Under the pieces are notes generated by a model that was given only the letters and a program-made list of their open reading frames with translations, did no database searches and was not told the DNA's origin. The translations under genes and the position numbers were made by a program. This document shows, piece after piece, positions 63,470-64,000 of a stretch of 64,000 bases of DNA. This DNA is from Bacteroidales bacterium. GTDB lineage: Bacteria > Bacteroidota > Bacteroidia > Bacteroidales > UBA932. The stretch is from contig SFMG01000007.1 in NCBI GenBank assembly GCA_004554455.1, positions 12,944 through 76,943 of the forward strand, written 5' to 3'. Within the stretch, counting starts at the first letter, position 1, and each line of letters opens with the position of its first letter.

Positions 63470-63511
63470 AAAAAAGTCCGATTCAGTCAAACACTGGACC
63501 GGACTTTTTTT
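63470..63511. terminator. Bidirectional terminator after the tRNA
   Basis: Inverted repeat AAAAAAGTCCG (63470-63480) / CGGACTTTTTT (63500-63510) with a 19-base loop that itself contains GTC/GAC complementarity, ending in seven T. Works in both directions. Confidence 0.88.
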
Positions 63512-63945
63512 GATAGAGATTCCTTTTTCGTTGCGGCGAAGAAGAATGGTTTCGCCTGCAGCTGTCGTTGCGGCGGTTTCGTGGCGGCAGGGTGTTGGGC
63601 GGCGATCGTTGAGCGGCTATTGTTGAGCGTGGCGGCCTATTGGCGGGTGCTGCGCACCCTCGGCGGCAAAAACAAAGGGAAATGCCGCCTCCGGGCGCAT
63701 CAGCACCCGCTTTTGCCGCCACTGTCGTACCGCTGTTGAACCGCTGCCGAGCCCGCCCCCCCCATGCAAAACATCCAAGGCAAGACGCGTCGTCAACGCG
63801 TTATGGAACGTGTGCTGAGGGATGAGCTGCTTTCGTGCATCGATTCTTGATTTCAGGCCCAGACTTGGGAATCGATGCAAGCTTTTCCCCGTTTACACCC
63901 TCTGTATTTACCTGAAAAAAGTTGACTCACAACAAAGAGTTAACG
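63512..63945. other. Unassigned region with inverted repeats
   Basis: About 430 bases with no gene I can support. The left half is GC-rich and low-complexity (many GGCGG and GTTGAGCG units, a GGGTGC/GCACCC hairpin at 63645-63659, and a run of eight C at 63756-63763). The right half holds the 11-base inverted repeat at 63836-63879 and turns AT-rich from about 63895. Confidence 0.6.
63836..63879. repeat. 11-base perfect inverted repeat
   Basis: TGCATCGATTC (63836-63846) and GAATCGATGCA (63869-63879), separated by 22 bases. No T-run follows, so it is more like a protein-binding or recombination site than a terminator. Confidence 0.8.
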
Positions 63946-64000
63946 ATGGACTTTAAACACACCACCAAAAGACAGCTGTACTATGATCAAGTAATTGAGT
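63946..64000 (+). CDS. 5' end of an unidentified reading frame
   Basis: An ATG at 63946 opens a frame of 18 codons (MDFKHTTKRQLYYDQVIE) running off the window. Its base composition (about 38% GC) is lower than that of neighbouring genes. It follows an 8-base hairpin with one G-U pair (GTTGACTC/GAGTTAAC, 63921-63944). The basic, helix-forming start would suit a transposase or other mobile-element protein, but this is not established. Confidence 0.35.
   Translation, partial: MDFKHTTKRQLYYDQVIE

Noticed and set aside
63756..63763. Run of eight C as a possible phase-variation tract
   Set aside because: It is not inside or just upstream of any credible gene.
63617..63880. An 87-codon minus-strand frame in the terminal gap
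   Set aside because: It crosses the inverted repeat and the poly-C run, has no recognisable domain and no promoter; could be a remnant but is not supportable as a gene.

Overview
The window looks like chromosomal DNA from a member of the order Bacteroidales (phylum Bacteroidota). The evidence is a SusC/SusD pair with a BACON-domain lipoprotein, an S46 dipeptidyl-peptidase, an EF-G2 paralogue, many short lipoproteins and fimbrillin-like lipoproteins. More than a dozen intergenic regions also carry the Bacteroidota -7 promoter element TAnnTTTG, usually with no Shine-Dalgarno sequence. GC content is moderately high and the isoleucine codon ATA is used freely. I cannot name the genus from sequence alone. 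Coding density is very high: the only gap over 300 bases is at the right end, after the tRNA.

Layout. 1-4065: envelope biogenesis (TPR protein, LptC-like lipoprotein, PpiD-like foldase), closed by a hairpin terminator. 4093-13970: YchF, a secreted EEP-family hydrolase, galactokinase with a CpXC protein, a YeiH-type transporter with a small membrane partner, a large secreted metalloprotease/propeller/barrel protein, and a thioredoxin-fold lipoprotein. 13960-23297: a tightly packed minus-strand run of eight genes (glycosyltransferase, YfhO-like membrane protein, acidic hypothetical, GalM, ThyA, FolA, two NSS transporters), mostly with 4-base overlaps. 23490-26734: mutS-rnhB. 26750-35482, minus strand: a GLUG-repeat/SGNH-hydrolase lipoprotein, EF-G2, Mrp and a DPP7-like peptidase. 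35593-40347: KsgA, a cellobiose-2-epimerase-like protein, GDPD and AspS.

40429-53117 is the most distinctive part, a compact polysaccharide-utilisation-like locus. Its regulator has the periplasmic propeller and YYY sensor of a hybrid two-component system but joins it through one membrane helix straight to an AraC DNA-binding domain, with no kinase or receiver. It is divergent from a small stand-alone BACON lipoprotein, SusC, SusD, an FN3/PQQ-propeller lipoprotein, a TIG/phosphodiester-glycosidase lipoprotein and a fimbrillin/propeller lipoprotein. No ordinary glycoside hydrolase is present. The only recognisable enzyme suggests a glycan carrying sugar-1-phosphodiester linkages, which is an inference. 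A terminator closes the locus, and a lipoprotein-led RND efflux operon (53168-59246) follows.

59225-63511: ogt and the str operon (rpsL-rpsG-fusA-rpsJ) are transcribed from overlapping divergent promoters. After rpsJ the expected rplC is absent. Instead there is a separately promoted tRNA with a CAT anticodon, a terminator, about 430 bases of unassigned DNA with inverted repeats, and the start of an AT-rich reading frame that runs off the window, possibly the edge of inserted DNA.
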